Part shown: positions 1 through 8,767 of the stretch, piece by piece | Layout of the letters: every line of letters starts with the position of its first letter | Position numbering within the stretch: position 1 is the first letter of the stretch | NCBI RefSeq assembly: GCF_027111335.1 | Contig: NZ_CP114288.1 | Coordinates: 4,216,001 to 4,280,000, forward strand | Direction: 5' to 3' | Length of the DNA stretch: 64,000 bases | Origin: Flavobacterium aquiphilum | GTDB lineage: Bacteria; Bacteroidota; Bacteroidia; Flavobacteriales; Flavobacteriaceae | Program-made: the position numbers and the translations under genes | Notes under the pieces: model-generated | Told to the model about the DNA's origin: nothing | The model's input: the letters and a program-made list of their open reading frames with translations, nothing else | Databases searched by the model: none

Positions 1-372
1 ATTGATGAATTGGTTGCTAATTATCCAATTGATGCCAATAATGTAAACCTGATTGGTTTCAGTCAGGGCTCAATTTTAAGTTATGCAGTAGCACTTTCAT
101 ATCCTGAAAAAGTAAACAAAACAATAGCAATGAGTGGTTACATCAATTTGGATATCGTAACCGATGATTATCTGAAAAATGATCTAAGCAAATTAAAAGT
201 ATTTGCCTCTCACGGAACAGTCGATCAGGTAATCCCTGTTGATTGGGCCAGAAAAACACCTGGGATTTTAGAAAAATTAGGAGTGGATATCACCTACAAA
301 GAATATCCTGTAGGTCACGGAGTAGCGCCACAAAATTTCTATGACTTAAAAAATTGGCTTATTGAAAAATAG
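1..372 (+). CDS. Alpha/beta hydrolase (carboxylesterase/phospholipase family), 3' part only
   Basis: The open frame runs in from the left edge, so the N-terminal half is outside the window. The visible 123 residues hold the nucleophile elbow G-F-S-Q-G (Ser at about visible residue 21), then the acid region HGTVDQVIP and the histidine region in EYPVGHGVAP. This order (Ser, Asp, His) and the spacing fit the small phospholipase/carboxylesterase family, which cleaves ester bonds of small or lipid substrates in the cytoplasm. The gene ends 53 bp before a convergent gene, with a perfect hairpin between them. The substrate cannot be told from this part. Confidence 0.8.
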   Translation: MDELVANYPIDANNVNLIGFSQGSILSYAVALSYPEKVNKTIAMSGYINLDIVTDDYLKNDLSKLKVFASHGTVDQVIPVDWARKTPGILEKLGVDITYKEYPVGHGVAPQNFYDLKNWLIEK

Positions 373-381
373 TAAACAGTT

Positions 382-415
382 GCAGTTTTCAGTTATATAT
401 AAAACTGAAAACTGC
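382..415. terminator. Perfect 13-bp hairpin between convergent genes
   Basis: Arms 382-394 and 403-415 are exact reverse complements around an 8-nt AT loop. It lies in the 53-bp gap between two convergent gene ends, so it probably ends or protects both transcripts. There is no T-run, so it is not a classical intrinsic terminator. The arm word (cagttttcagt) recurs in the repeat at 29390-29482. Confidence 0.5.
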
Positions 416-425
416 CTCTTAAACT

Positions 426-926
426 TTATTTTTGGTAAATAACCGACTGGATTACTTCAAAAGAAACGCTTTCATCATCGTTGATAAAATATTTCAACAA
501 TACTTCACCCCAATATTCACCATCACTATAATCGGCAATTATCCAACGGTGGTTCAATACTTTTACTTTATTAATCGAAAACTTATTGGCTCCTAACTGT
601 ATTTGACCAGTATAAGGATTCCCTTTTGGATTAGCATTCAAATCCAACAATTGCGCTGTAACATAAGGAACTAAGGTCGCATAATTTCTAATTTTATCTG
701 ACTTAGCTGATTCAAAGTAGTTTTGTGCATTTTCATTTTTCTCCAATGAAAAATAATCTGCATCCGACATTTTATTGGTAACAGATTGCAAACTATCTTT
801 TAATTTGGTAGTCGTTTTTTTAAATTTATCTTGCTCAAAAGTTACCTCTTTACTTAAGTACATGTAGGTGTAAATATTAAAAACTAAAGACAAAATTAAA
901 GCGTAAAGCAACAACGATTTTTTCAT
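426..926 (-). CDS. Small membrane-anchored protein of unknown function
   Basis: 166 residues. Residues about 4-23 form one hydrophobic segment behind a MKKS start, which suggests a signal anchor with the rest in the periplasm. Residues about 25-60 are Lys/Thr/Asp-rich and could form a short coiled coil. The C-terminal half, with WIIADYSDGEYWGEVLLKYF, looks like a compact alpha/beta domain. I do not recognise the family. It lies 12 bp downstream of the metallo-hydrolase gene on the same strand, so the two are probably cotranscribed. Confidence 0.75.
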   Translation of the reverse strand: MKKSLLLYALILSLVFNIYTYMYLSKEVTFEQDKFKKTTTKLKDSLQSVTNKMSDADYFSLEKNENAQNYFESAKSDKIRNYATLVPYVTAQLLDLNANPKGNPYTGQIQLGANKFSINKVKVLNHRWIIADYSDGEYWGEVLLKYFINDDESVSFEVIQSVIYQK

Positions 927-938
927 TATTAAAAGGAA

Positions 939-1703
939 TTAAATAGTAATTTCTAAATTATCATAAGCCAGGAAAACATTTTTTGGTAGTCTTTTTTGAA
1001 CCACTTCATGAAAACCTAACATGTGACTGATATGGGTAAGATAAGCTTTCTCAGGCTTTAGCAAAGCTATAAAATCGAGTGCTTCCTGCAAATTAAAATG
1101 TGTGTTATGAGGTTCTTCACGTAAAGCATTTACCACCAACACTTTGAGGTTTTTTAATTTTTCCGCTTCAGCTTCTGCAATACTTTTTACATCAGTCAAA
1201 TAGGCAAAATCGTCTATTCTAAACCCAAAAACCTGAAGACTTCCGTGCATCACGGTAATTGGTACTGCAATCTTATCTCCAATAGGAAAAGGTACATTAT
1301 CAGATATCTCAATGGTTTTGACTGAGGGAGAACCCGGATACTTATTGACTGTTTCAAATATATATTCGAATCGTTTTTTAATATCGGTAAGCACCCTATT
1401 ATGGGCGTAAATCGGAATTTCTCCTTGTCGATAATTAAAAGGGCGGATATCATCCAAGCCAGCCGTATGATCAGCATGTTCATGGGTAAATAGGATTCCA
1501 TCAATTTTTCGGCAATTCGAAGCCAACATTTGTTGCCTGAAATCGGGGCCGCAATCAATAACGTACGAATGGTCATCCCACGAGACCCAAGCCGAAACCC
1601 GAAGCCTTTTATCCTTAAAATCTGTGCTTTTGCACACTTCATGATCACTCCCAATAATAGGAATTCCCTGTGACGTTCCTGTACCTAAAAAATATACCTT
1701 CAA
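939..1703 (-). CDS. MBL-fold metallo-hydrolase (PhnP-like)
   Basis: 254 residues. The zinc-binding signature THEHADH is at residues 73-79, preceded by DCGPDFRQQM and followed by a distal His region (ITVMHG, YLTHISHMLG), as in the PhnP/RNase Z-like branch of metallo-beta-lactamase hydrolases. The N-terminal GTGTSQGIP loop is typical of PhnP-type phosphodiesterases that act on cyclic phosphates or nucleotides. No phosphonate genes are nearby, so the substrate here is open. A TATTTTTG box at 1720-1727 (minus strand) lies just upstream of the ATG. The gene is divergent from the next gene and shares its promoter region. Confidence 0.85.
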   Translation of the reverse strand: MKVYFLGTGTSQGIPIIGSDHEVCKSTDFKDKRLRVSAWVSWDDHSYVIDCGPDFRQQMLASNCRKIDGILFTHEHADHTAGLDDIRPFNYRQGEIPIYAHNRVLTDIKKRFEYIFETVNKYPGSPSVKTIEISDNVPFPIGDKIAVPITVMHGSLQVFGFRIDDFAYLTDVKSIAEAEAEKLKNLKVLVVNALREEPHNTHFNLQEALDFIALLKPEKAYLTHISHMLGFHEVVQKRLPKNVFLAYDNLEITI

Positions 1704-1719
1704 TTGTGTTCTTTTTTTA

Positions 1720-1727
1720 CAAAAATA
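1720..1727 (-). promoter_or_regulatory. -7 promoter box for the MBL hydrolase
   Basis: Read on the minus strand this is TATTTTTG, matching the Bacteroidota -7 consensus TAnnTTTG. It lies 17 nt before the ATG and faces away from the divergent box at 1763-1770. Confidence 0.55.
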
Positions 1728-1762
1728 GGATTAATTTCTCTTTCATTAAATGCCGAATTGGT

Positions 1763-1770
1763 TAACTTTG
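1763..1770 (+). promoter_or_regulatory. -7 promoter box for the 487-aa gene
   Basis: TAACTTTG fits TAnnTTTG and lies 31 nt before the ATG at 1802. Together with 1720-1727 it makes the 98-bp divergent promoter region. Confidence 0.55.
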
Positions 1771-1801
1771 TAACATAATCGCCGAATTTAAATAAAAATA
1801 A

Positions 1802-3265
1802 ATGGAACCCAAAAAGATAAAATTAAAAGGAGACAAAGTCATTGAACAAATTCCTTCTTTAAAGGACAAAGCGCTTCGTATTAATTTAAATGAAAACATC
1901 TACGGAACTTTTGCCGAAATTGGGGCTGGCCAGGAAACAGTAAGACATTTTTTTAGATCAGGTGGATCTTCAGGGACAATTGCAAAAGCGATGTCTGCTT
2001 ATGACAAAGATTTTAGTGATGCCGTTTATGGAGTCGAAGCAGACGGCCGTTATGTTACCGAAAGCCGACTCAAAAAAATGCTCCAGTTTGAAGTCGAATT
2101 GATAGAAGAACGATTAAGCAGAACCAAACATCCGAACAAACTATTTTTTAGTTATGCCAATACCGTTGCCACGATAGATTTTGCAAAACAATTTAAAGGT
2201 CACGGATGGGTAGGAATTCGATATCAACTAGATCCTACCGAAGATTACAACGAAATTATCATCCACATTCGTTTCAAAGAAACGGATTCCAGATTACAGC
2301 AAGAAACATTGGGAGTTTTGGGAGTAAACCTAATTTATGGTGCTTTCTACAAATACAATGATCCAAAAAAATTACTCCGTTACTTATACGATCACTTAGA
2401 CAAAGACCAATTAGAGATCGACACCATCAATTTCTCAGGCCCTCGTTTTGCTGAAGTCGATAACCGATTGATGAGTTTGCAATTGGTTAAAAACGGAATG
2501 ACAGATGCCGTAATGTTCAATCCTCAAGCCAAAAACATTTTACCCGCTGCAATCCTTTACAAGAAAAACATTCTCGCTTTCAGAGGAAGTTTCCGTCCGG
2601 TTACCAAGGTAAATATGGATATGTACAAGGAATCTTTAAAGATGTTTTTAGAAGAAAACAAAGTGGAGAAAGACAACACTTTGGTGGTTTTCGAAATCAC
2701 ATTATCAAACCTTCGTTCTGATGGCGAAATTGACGAAAGAGACTTTATGGATCGCGCCGAATTACTTTGTTCTTTGGGACAAACCGTAATGATATCGAAT
2801 TTCCAAGAATATTACAAAGTGGTAGAATATTTCTCTAATTATACCAAAGCCCGAATGGGACTAGCAATGGGAGTTAACAACTTGGTAGATATTTTTGACG
2901 AAAAATACTATCGCCATTTGAGCGGAGGAATACTCGAAGCCTTCGGAAAATTATTCTATCGCGACATGAAAGTGTTCCTGTACCCAATGTTGGGTGAAGA
3001 AGGAGAAATCATAACCTCCAAAAATCTAAAAGTACACCCAAGAATGAAAGAATTGTATAAATTCTTTAAATTCAACGGAAAAGTGCTTGACATCGAGGGC
3101 TACAACCCCGAAATATTGGAAGTATTCTCCCGTGAAGTACTGAAAATGATCAGTGACGGAAAACCGGGATGGGAATCGATGCTGCCTCCGGGAGTAGCCG
3201 AAATTATAAAAGAAAAACATCTTTTCGGTTATCATCCAAATTCGCTTTTGGAAGCCAAAAATTAA
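1802..3265 (+). CDS. Conserved cytosolic protein of unknown function (487 aa)
   Basis: 487 residues with no signal peptide, no membrane segment and no beta-barrel pattern. The N-terminal part carries IGAGQETVRHFFRSGGSSGTIAKAMSAYD, a glycine- and serine-rich stretch with the look of a nucleotide- or phosphate-binding loop. Later blocks (GHGWVGIRYQL, RFAEVDNRLMSLQLVKNGMT, FPYMLGEEG-like) look strongly conserved. From memory, homologues in Bacteroidota and cyanobacteria carry conflicting labels such as TonB receptor or nicotinate-nucleotide adenylyltransferase, neither of which fits what is visible here. It is a single-gene unit with its own promoter and a terminator shared with the convergent bcp. 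Function unknown. Confidence 0.85.
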   Translation: MEPKKIKLKGDKVIEQIPSLKDKALRINLNENIYGTFAEIGAGQETVRHFFRSGGSSGTIAKAMSAYDKDFSDAVYGVEADGRYVTESRLKKMLQFEVELIEERLSRTKHPNKLFFSYANTVATIDFAKQFKGHGWVGIRYQLDPTEDYNEIIIHIRFKETDSRLQQETLGVLGVNLIYGAFYKYNDPKKLLRYLYDHLDKDQLEIDTINFSGPRFAEVDNRLMSLQLVKNGMTDAVMFNPQAKNILPAAILYKKNILAFRGSFRPVTKVNMDMYKESLKMFLEENKVEKDNTLVVFEITLSNLRSDGEIDERDFMDRAELLCSLGQTVMISNFQEYYKVVEYFSNYTKARMGLAMGVNNLVDIFDEKYYRHLSGGILEAFGKLFYRDMKVFLYPMLGEEGEIITSKNLKVHPRMKELYKFFKFNGKVLDIEGYNPEILEVFSREVLKMISDGKPGWESMLPPGVAEIIKEKHLFGYHPNSLLEAKN

Positions 3266-3288
3266 AACAGAAATTTTTAAGTTTTATA

Positions 3289-3330
3289 AAATCCAAGAAA
3301 GACAATTTGTTTTTCTTGGATTTTTATTTT
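3289..3330. terminator. Bidirectional intrinsic terminator
   Basis: Arms 3289-3300 and 3312-3323 pair perfectly over 12 bp, followed by a T-rich stretch on the plus strand and preceded by A-rich sequence for the minus strand. It separates the convergent 487-aa gene and bcp. Confidence 0.75.
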
Positions 3331-3343
3331 GAAAGAACATCCT

Positions 3344-3796
3344 TTATCCCAATATCTGATTTGCGTGTTCTTTTGTTTTTACCTCGGTGATAACATCCTC
3401 AATGATTCCGTTTTCGTCTATAACAAAAGTAGTTCTGTGAATTCCGTCGTATTCCCTTCCCATAAACTTTTTTGGTCCCCAAACCCCAAAAGCATTAATA
3501 ACCGACTTATCTTCATCAGCCAATAAAGGAAAAGGCAGTTCGTATTTATCCCTGAATTTTGTTTGTGCTTTCGCACTATCGGCACTTACGCCCAAAAGGG
3601 CATAATTATTAGCCTGAAAACGCTCAAAATTATCCCTTAAATCACAGGCTTCGGTGGTACAGCCCGGTGTGGAAGCTTTTGGATAAAAGAAAACAACTAG
3701 TTTTTTTCCTTTATAATCCTCCAATTGATGTGATTTCCCGTCTTGGTCAACACCTGAAAATTGAGGTGCCTTATCTCCTTTTTGCAATGTTGTCAT
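3344..3796 (-). CDS. bcp: Thioredoxin-dependent thiol peroxidase (Bcp/PrxQ)
   Basis: 150 residues, the usual length for the Bcp/PrxQ class of AhpC/TSA peroxiredoxins. The motif STPGCTTEACDLRD places the peroxidatic Cys at 46 and the resolving Cys at 51, the five-residue spacing of the atypical 2-Cys PrxQ group. The enzyme reduces hydrogen peroxide and organic hydroperoxides in the cytoplasm using thioredoxin. It is a single gene, divergent from the endonuclease III gene, with a long inverted word repeat in the shared upstream region. Confidence 0.93.
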   Translation of the reverse strand: MTTLQKGDKAPQFSGVDQDGKSHQLEDYKGKKLVVFFYPKASTPGCTTEACDLRDNFERFQANNYALLGVSADSAKAQTKFRDKYELPFPLLADEDKSVINAFGVWGPKKFMGREYDGIHRTTFVIDENGIIEDVITEVKTKEHANQILG

Positions 3797-3803
3797 TCGT
3801 TTT

Positions 3804-3965
3804 AAGATTCTAAGTTACTATGTGGCTAAGTTACTAAGATTATTTAGAGTTGCTGAATTACCAAGACTCTAAATTTCTGAGATTATTAGTTAATATGAAT
3901 CATATTCTTTAATTTAATTTTAAAAACTTAGTACTTTAGCCACTTAGAATCTTAGTAACTTAGAG
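3804..3965. repeat. Long inverted word repeat (ctaag/ttactaag family)
   Basis: The left arm (3804-3838) and right arm (3927-3965) are imperfect reverse complements sharing a gtggctaag-ttactaag core. Each arm is itself built from direct repeats of short words such as ttactaag and gattctaag. It fills the divergent gap between bcp and nth and ends 6 bp before the nth ATG. A sister repeat with the same words is at 46071-46190. Confidence 0.7.
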
Positions 3966-3970
3966 AAAAA

Positions 3971-4621
3971 ATGACCAAACAGGAACGCGTAACATTTGTC
4001 ATCAATACGTTGAACGAACTTTACCCTACTATACCTATCCCTTTAGATCATAAAGATCCTTATACTCTGTTGATTGCTGTATTACTTTCGGCTCAATGCA
4101 CAGATGTGCGTGTGAATCAAATTACACCTTTGCTTTTTGCCAAAGCAGATAACCCCTATGATATGGTTAAAATGTCGGTAGAAGAAATTAAGGAAATCAT
4201 TCGTCCTTGTGGGTTATCTCCAATGAAATCGAAAGGAATTCATGGATTATCACAAATTTTAATCGAAAAACACAACGGACAGGTGCCGCAAAGTTTTGAA
4301 GCCCTCGAAGAATTACCAGCCGTTGGGCATAAAACAGCCAGCGTGGTGATGTCACAGGCTTTTGGAGTTCCTGCTTTTCCTGTTGATACTCACATCCACA
4401 GATTAATGTACCGATGGAATTTGACTAATGGTAAAAATGTAGTTCAAACTGAAAAAGACGCCAAACGCATTTTCCCAGAAGAATTATGGAATGATTTGCA
4501 TCTTCAGATTATTTGGTATGGACGCGAATACTCTCCAGCCAGGGGTTGGGATTTGGAGAAAGATATCATTACCAGAACTATTGGAAGAAAATCTGTTTTA
4601 AGCGAATTTTCAAAAAAGTGA
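3971..4621 (+). CDS. nth: Endonuclease III family DNA glycosylase lacking the iron-sulfur cluster motif
   Basis: 216 residues, near full length for Nth. The helix-hairpin-helix LPAVGHKTASVV is at 115-126 with the catalytic Lys at 121, and the catalytic Asp is at 139 in FPVDTHIHR. The enzyme removes oxidised pyrimidines and nicks abasic sites in base excision repair. The C-terminal Cys-X6-Cys-X2-Cys-X5-Cys that holds the 4Fe-4S cluster in classical Nth is absent: the only cysteines are at 43 and 80, and the C-terminus is WYGREYSPARGWDLEKD. The catalytic residues are intact, so it is probably active as a cluster-free variant. The gene ends in a 15-bp hairpin. Confidence 0.9.
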   Translation: MTKQERVTFVINTLNELYPTIPIPLDHKDPYTLLIAVLLSAQCTDVRVNQITPLLFAKADNPYDMVKMSVEEIKEIIRPCGLSPMKSKGIHGLSQILIEKHNGQVPQSFEALEELPAVGHKTASVVMSQAFGVPAFPVDTHIHRLMYRWNLTNGKNVVQTEKDAKRIFPEELWNDLHLQIIWYGREYSPARGWDLEKDIITRTIGRKSVLSEFSKK

Positions 4622-4636
4622 ATTGGATGTAAATAA

Positions 4637-4673
4637 CAAATTTCACTAATTCAATAAAAATTAGTGAAATTTG
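4637..4673 (+). terminator. Hairpin after nth
   Basis: Arms 4637-4651 and 4659-4673 are perfect 15-bp reverse complements with a 7-nt loop. There is no T-run after the stem, so it may be a 3'-end stabiliser or a factor-dependent stop. Confidence 0.5.
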
Positions 4674-4722
4674 CTGTCCAAGCCAAACTTTAAAAAATTA
4701 AAACATCTGATTAAAGACCAGA

Positions 4723-4866
4723 TTAATTGGCTATGATTTCAAAAGCCTTACCCTCAATCTTAACTATTTTCAAAGCCTTAGAGTAATTCAATAAAAGAGA
4801 CACGACCTCTTTATCGGGTTTCATCCCTCTTGAAAGTTTCAGTGATTTAGAGTAATTCTTTTCCAT
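4723..4866 (-). CDS. 47-aa small protein behind the ECF sigma factor
   Basis: A complete short frame on the minus strand: ATG at 4866, TAA at 4723. The protein begins MEKNYSKSLKLSRGMKP and ends KIEGKAFEIIAN. It is lysine-rich (9 of 47) with an amphipathic middle. An in-frame ATG at 4884 would add six residues. It lies about 50 bp behind the stop of the sigma factor gene on the same strand, so it is probably cotranscribed. I know of no characterised family. Being small, basic and linked to a sigma factor, it could act on the sigma factor or its output, but that is inference. Confidence 0.65.
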   Translation of the reverse strand: MEKNYSKSLKLSRGMKPDKEVVSLLLNYSKALKIVKIEGKAFEIIAN

Positions 4867-4918
4867 ATGAAGTATAAATTGCATTTATTACTACAACGGA
4901 AGAATTAATCATTTATTG

Positions 4919-5503
4919 TCAATTTGTTAAAACAATTTGATGTTTCTCAATTATTTTTCTCAAATTCAATATCGCATATCGCATTCTCCCCAGTGCTGTA
5001 TTGATACTTACACCAGTTGTTTCAGAGATTTCTTTAAAACTCATGTCCTGATACATACGCATAATCAAAACCTCTTTTTGATCCAAAGGAAGTTCTTCAA
5101 CCAATCGGCGAATATCAACTTCAACCTGATCGGCAATAATTCGATTTTCAATCGTAAGGGAATCGTCGGACATAATTGAAAAAATAGAAAAATCTTCTGT
5201 TTCCCTAAAGAGCGGCATTTTTTTCGATTTTCTATAAAAATCAATAATTAAATTGTGTGCAATTCTCATAATCCAAGGCAAAAATTTACCTTCTTCATTA
5301 TAAGAATTCGTCTTTAAAGTTTTAATAACTTTTATGAAGGTGTCCTGAAAAATATCATTTGAAATCTCTCTATCGGCCACTTTAGAATAAATGAATCCAT
5401 AAACCTTAGATTCATGCCTTTTGATCAGCACAGCCAGGGCGCTTTCGTTGCCAGACATATAGTCCTTTACCAATAAAGCATCTGATTTTTGTAAATTTGC
5501 CAT
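4919..5503 (-). CDS. ECF-type RNA polymerase sigma factor
   Basis: 194 residues. Region 2 spans about 25-95 (SNDIFQDTFIKVIKTL, then FLPWIMRIAHNLIIDFYRKSKK, the -10-recognising and core-binding helices). Region 4 spans about 130-180 with the helix-turn-helix SFKEISETTGVSINTALGRMRYA. This is the two-domain layout of extracytoplasmic-function sigma factors. No anti-sigma factor gene adjoins it, which is unusual for the class; instead the 47-aa gene follows. A well-formed housekeeping-type promoter lies about 90 bp upstream. Confidence 0.9.
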   Translation of the reverse strand: MANLQKSDALLVKDYMSGNESALAVLIKRHESKVYGFIYSKVADREISNDIFQDTFIKVIKTLKTNSYNEEGKFLPWIMRIAHNLIIDFYRKSKKMPLFRETEDFSIFSIMSDDSLTIENRIIADQVEVDIRRLVEELPLDQKEVLIMRMYQDMSFKEISETTGVSINTALGRMRYAILNLRKIIEKHQIVLTN

Positions 5504-5594
5504 AGCATTTCTTTTTAGATTTAGTTAGTTTTTGGGGTATTTCTAAAAAGTAATTTTATACTATAGGCTAAAGGGAGTTAGGTTAATTATTTGC

Positions 5595-5627
5595 CAAACA
5601 TAACAAATAATTATTAAAAGTAACAAA
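5595..5627 (-). promoter_or_regulatory. Promoter of the ECF sigma factor gene
   Basis: On the minus strand, TTTG (5624-5627) and TATGTTTG (5595-5602) are spaced 21 bp apart, matching the Bacteroidota primary sigma promoter (TTTG, about 19-21 bp, TAnnTTTG). It implies a leader of about 85 nt before the ATG at 5503. Confidence 0.65.
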
Positions 5628-5867
5628 AAAAAAGAAGATAATTATCTTTTTAGCCATTTTTTTTTAACATTTAAAAAACCATTAACTGCAGAAACATAAA
5701 AACAAACCCACTGAAATACAGTAAAATACACAAGAATTACTTAAAATAATTAAATCCAAAATTAAATTATCTTAACAAAAGACTCTACAAGTAAAATTCT
5801 TAAAAAAGTGGTTCAAAAAACCAAGTTTTGATTATAATTCTTTCGATGATCTCATTTTAAAATTAAG

Positions 5868-5875
5868 TACTTTTG
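5868..5875 (+). promoter_or_regulatory. -7 promoter box for uvrA
   Basis: TACTTTTG matches TAnnTTTG and lies 18 nt before the uvrA ATG. No convincing TTG is seen at -33. Confidence 0.5.
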
Positions 5876-5893
5876 TGAAAACTCATTTTTAGT

Positions 5894-8689
5894 ATGCCAA
5901 TTGACATTTCCAAACTAGACCCAAAGAAAAACATCATCATAAAAGGGGCGCAGGTACATAACTTAAAAAATGTAGATGTTGCTATTCCTAGAAATAAACT
6001 CGTTGTTATTACAGGACTTTCAGGCTCCGGTAAATCCAGTTTGGCTTTCGACACTTTATATGCCGAAGGGCAACGCCGTTATGTAGAAAGTTTATCATCC
6101 TATGCCAGACAATTCTTAGGTAGATTGGACAAACCAAAAGTGGAATATATCAAAGGAATTGCGCCTGCCATCGCAATAGAACAAAAAGTAAATACAACCA
6201 ATGCCCGCTCTACTGTGGGAACTTCGACAGAAATATACGATTACATCAAATTATTATATGCCCGAATCGGAAGAACATATTCCCCGGTTTCAGGATGGGA
6301 AGTCAAAAAAAACACTGTGACCGATGTGGTCAATGAAGTGAAAAAATTTGAACCAAACAGCAAATGGCTGCTCCTTGCTCCTATTCATCTCGAAGAAGGA
6401 AGACAATTGGAAGAAAAACTAAAAGTACTGCTACAACAAGGTTTTGCGAGAATTTTGGCAAATAACGAAATGGTTCGTTTGGATGATTTCAGTCCAGATG
6501 AGCAGCACACTTTAGACCATAAAGATATTTTACTCATCATTGATCGAATCGTTGTTAAGGACGAAGAAGAATTCTACAATCGATTATCAGATGCCGTGCA
6601 AACAGCATTTTTCGAAGGAAAAGGAATTTGCTTTTTACAGGAATTAAATTCAGATAAGAAACTTTCGTTTTCCAATAATTTCGAATTAGATGGTCTTACT
6701 TTTTTGGAGCCAAACGTTCATTTATTTAGTTTCAACAATCCTTACGGAGCATGTCCTGTTTGTGAAGGATACGGAAATATCATTGGAATTGATGCCGAAT
6801 TGGTAGTCCCAAACACTTCACTTTCTGTTTTTGAAAATGCGATATTCCCCTGGCGAGGTGAAAGCATGAGCTGGTTTCGGGACGAATTGGTAAATCACGC
6901 CTACAAATTTGATTTTCCAATTCACAAGCCTTATTTCCAACTGACCGATGAACAGAAAGAACTAATTTGGACAGGAAATAAATATTTTCAAGGATTGAAT
7001 GACTTTTTCAAAGAACTTGAAGAAAAAAATTATAAGATTCAAAACCGAGTAATGCTTTCCCGTTACAGAGGTAAAACCAAATGTAATACCTGCAAAGGGA
7101 AACGCTTAAGAGTTGAAGCTTCATATGTAAAAATCAATGGAAAAACCGTATCTGATTTGGTTGATTTACCTATCAAACATTTGGTCGAGTTTTTCAAAAA
7201 CATTGATTTGAACGAATACGAAAAGCAAATTGCCAAACGATTATTAACTGAAATCAACAACCGACTATCTTTCCTTACCGAAGTTGGCTTGAATTACTTG
7301 ACGCTAAACAGAAATTCATCTACACTTTCTGGAGGAGAATCCCAACGTATCAATTTGGCCACTTCATTGGGCAGTAGTCTTGTGGGATCCATGTATATTT
7401 TGGATGAACCAAGCATTGGTTTACACCCAAAAGACACTGAACGACTGATAAATGTTTTATTATCGTTGCGTGATCTTGGCAATACCGTAATTGTAGTGGA
7501 GCATGATGAAGACATTATGAAAGCCTCGGATATGATTATCGATATTGGTCCCGAAGCAGGAACATTGGGTGGCAATCTTGTTGCACAAGGCACTTATGAT
7601 GAAATCCTAAAATCTAGTTCCTTAACCGCTAAGTATCTGAATGGTGACCTAGAAATTACAGTACCAAAAAAGAGACGAAATTTCAAGAATTTTATCGAAA
7701 TAAAAGGCGCAAGAGAAAACAATTTACAGAATATAGATGTTACTTTTCCTCTTGACGTACTAACCGTTATCACTGGAGTTTCGGGTAGTGGAAAAAGTAC
7801 GCTTGTAAAGAAGATTCTTTTTCCCGCAATGCAGAAAAAACTCGATAATGCCGGCGAAAAAGCGGGTCAATTTAGCGAGCTTTCTGGTTCTTTTTCACAA
7901 ATAAAACACATTGAATACGTTGATCAAAATCCAATTGGACGTAGTTCCCGTTCCAATCCGGTGACTTACATCAAGGCCTATGATGATATTCGTGATTTAT
8001 ATGCCAAAGAAAAGCTTTCCAAGGTAAGAGGCTATCAGGCCAAGCATTTCTCCTTTAATGTTGATGGTGGAAGATGTGAAACCTGCAAAGGAGAAGGAAC
8101 CATAAATGTCGAAATGGTTTTCATGGCTGATGTGCAATTGCCTTGCGAAACCTGCAACGGAAAACGCTTCAAAAAAGAAGTCTTAGAGGTGGCTTTTGAT
8201 GGAAAAAACATTAACGACATCCTGACGATGACCATCGATGATTCTATTCTTTTCTTTGAAAAAAACAAGCAAACTAAAATTATTCAAAAGCTACAGCCTT
8301 TACAAGATGTAGGTTTAGGATATGTGCAATTGGGTCAATCGTCATCGACACTTTCCGGAGGAGAAGCCCAACGTATTAAGCTCGCTTCATTTTTGGTTAA
8401 AGGAACCATTAAAGAGAAAGCTCTTTTTGTTTTTGACGAACCAACGACAGGATTGCATTTTCATGATATAAAAAAGCTTATGGCTTCTTTCGATGCTTTA
8501 ATCGAAAAAGGACATTCGATACTTGTGATAGAACACAATCTTGACCTAATAAAATGTGCAGATTGGGTTATTGATTTAGGCCCTGAAGGTGGCGAAAACG
8601 GAGGCTTATTACTGGCTACAGGAACTCCTGAAGAAATTGTCAAAAACAAAAAATCAATTACGGCCAAATACTTGAAAGAAAAGCTATAA
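5894..8689 (+). CDS. uvrA: Excinuclease ABC subunit A
   Basis: 931 residues, typical for UvrA. The first Walker A ([10 protein letters not shown], 41-50) and second Walker A ([10 protein letters not shown], about 628-637) match two ABC cassettes, each with its signature (LSGGESQR about 479, LSGGEAQR about 820) and Walker B ([16 protein letters not shown]). Zinc-finger cysteine pairs CPVC/CNTC and CETC/CETC are all present. It is the damage-recognition subunit of nucleotide excision repair and works with UvrB and UvrC, which are not in the window. It stands alone, followed by a terminator. Confidence 0.98.
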   Translation: MPIDISKLDPKKNIIIKGAQVHNLKNVDVAIPRNKLVVITGLSGSGKSSLAFDTLYAEGQRRYVESLSSYARQFLGRLDKPKVEYIKGIAPAIAIEQKVNTTNARSTVGTSTEIYDYIKLLYARIGRTYSPVSGWEVKKNTVTDVVNEVKKFEPNSKWLLLAPIHLEEGRQLEEKLKVLLQQGFARILANNEMVRLDDFSPDEQHTLDHKDILLIIDRIVVKDEEEFYNRLSDAVQTAFFEGKGICFLQELNSDKKLSFSNNFELDGLTFLEPNVHLFSFNNPYGACPVCEGYGNIIGIDAELVVPNTSLSVFENAIFPWRGESMSWFRDELVNHAYKFDFPIHKPYFQLTDEQKELIWTGNKYFQGLNDFFKELEEKNYKIQNRVMLSRYRGKTKCNTCKGKRLRVEASYVKINGKTVSDLVDLPIKHLVEFFKNIDLNEYEKQIAKRLLTEINNRLSFLTEVGLNYLTLNRNSSTLSGGESQRINLATSLGSSLVGSMYILDEPSIGLHPKDTERLINVLLSLRDLGNTVIVVEHDEDIMKASDMIIDIGPEAGTLGGNLVAQGTYDEILKSSSLTAKYLNGDLEITVPKKRRNFKNFIEIKGARENNLQNIDVTFPLDVLTVITGVSGSGKSTLVKKILFPAMQKKLDNAGEKAGQFSELSGSFSQIKHIEYVDQNPIGRSSRSNPVTYIKAYDDIRDLYAKEKLSKVRGYQAKHFSFNVDGGRCETCKGEGTINVEMVFMADVQLPCETCNGKRFKKEVLEVAFDGKNINDILTMTIDDSILFFEKNKQTKIIQKLQPLQDVGLGYVQLGQSSSTLSGGEAQRIKLASFLVKGTIKEKALFVFDEPTTGLHFHDIKKLMASFDALIEKGHSILVIEHNLDLIKCADWVIDLGPEGGENGGLLLATGTPEEIVKNKKSITAKYLKEKL

Positions 8690-8709
8690 GTTTAAGTTTT
8701 AACCAACAA

Positions 8710-8750
8710 AAAAGCCACCATAAAACTGTTTTGTGGTGACTTTTTTTTAT
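8710..8750 (+). terminator. Intrinsic terminator after uvrA
   Basis: An imperfect stem of about 14 bp (arms near 8711-8725 and 8727-8742; one mismatch and one G-T pair) runs straight into a run of eight Ts. It lies 20 bp after the uvrA stop. Confidence 0.6.
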
Positions 8751-8767
8751 ATAATTTTCAAGGAAAC

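Larger units (their letters stand above)
5504..5893. other. 390-bp divergent AT-rich region between sigma factor and uvrA genes
   Basis: No gene is seen. It contains the sigma factor promoter (5595-5627, minus) and the uvrA -7 box (5868-5875, plus), separated by about 240 bp of A-rich sequence. I see no clear dyad operator; the length leaves room for regulation I cannot resolve. Confidence 0.5.

Noticed and set aside
1250..1654. 134-aa frame inside the MBL hydrolase gene, same strand
   Set aside because: It overlaps a gene with full catalytic motifs, and the translation has no family features; it is a shadow frame.
3804..3965. A CRISPR array or tandem repeat array
   Set aside because: The short words recur without constant spacers and the two halves form an inverted repeat; no cas gene is in the window.
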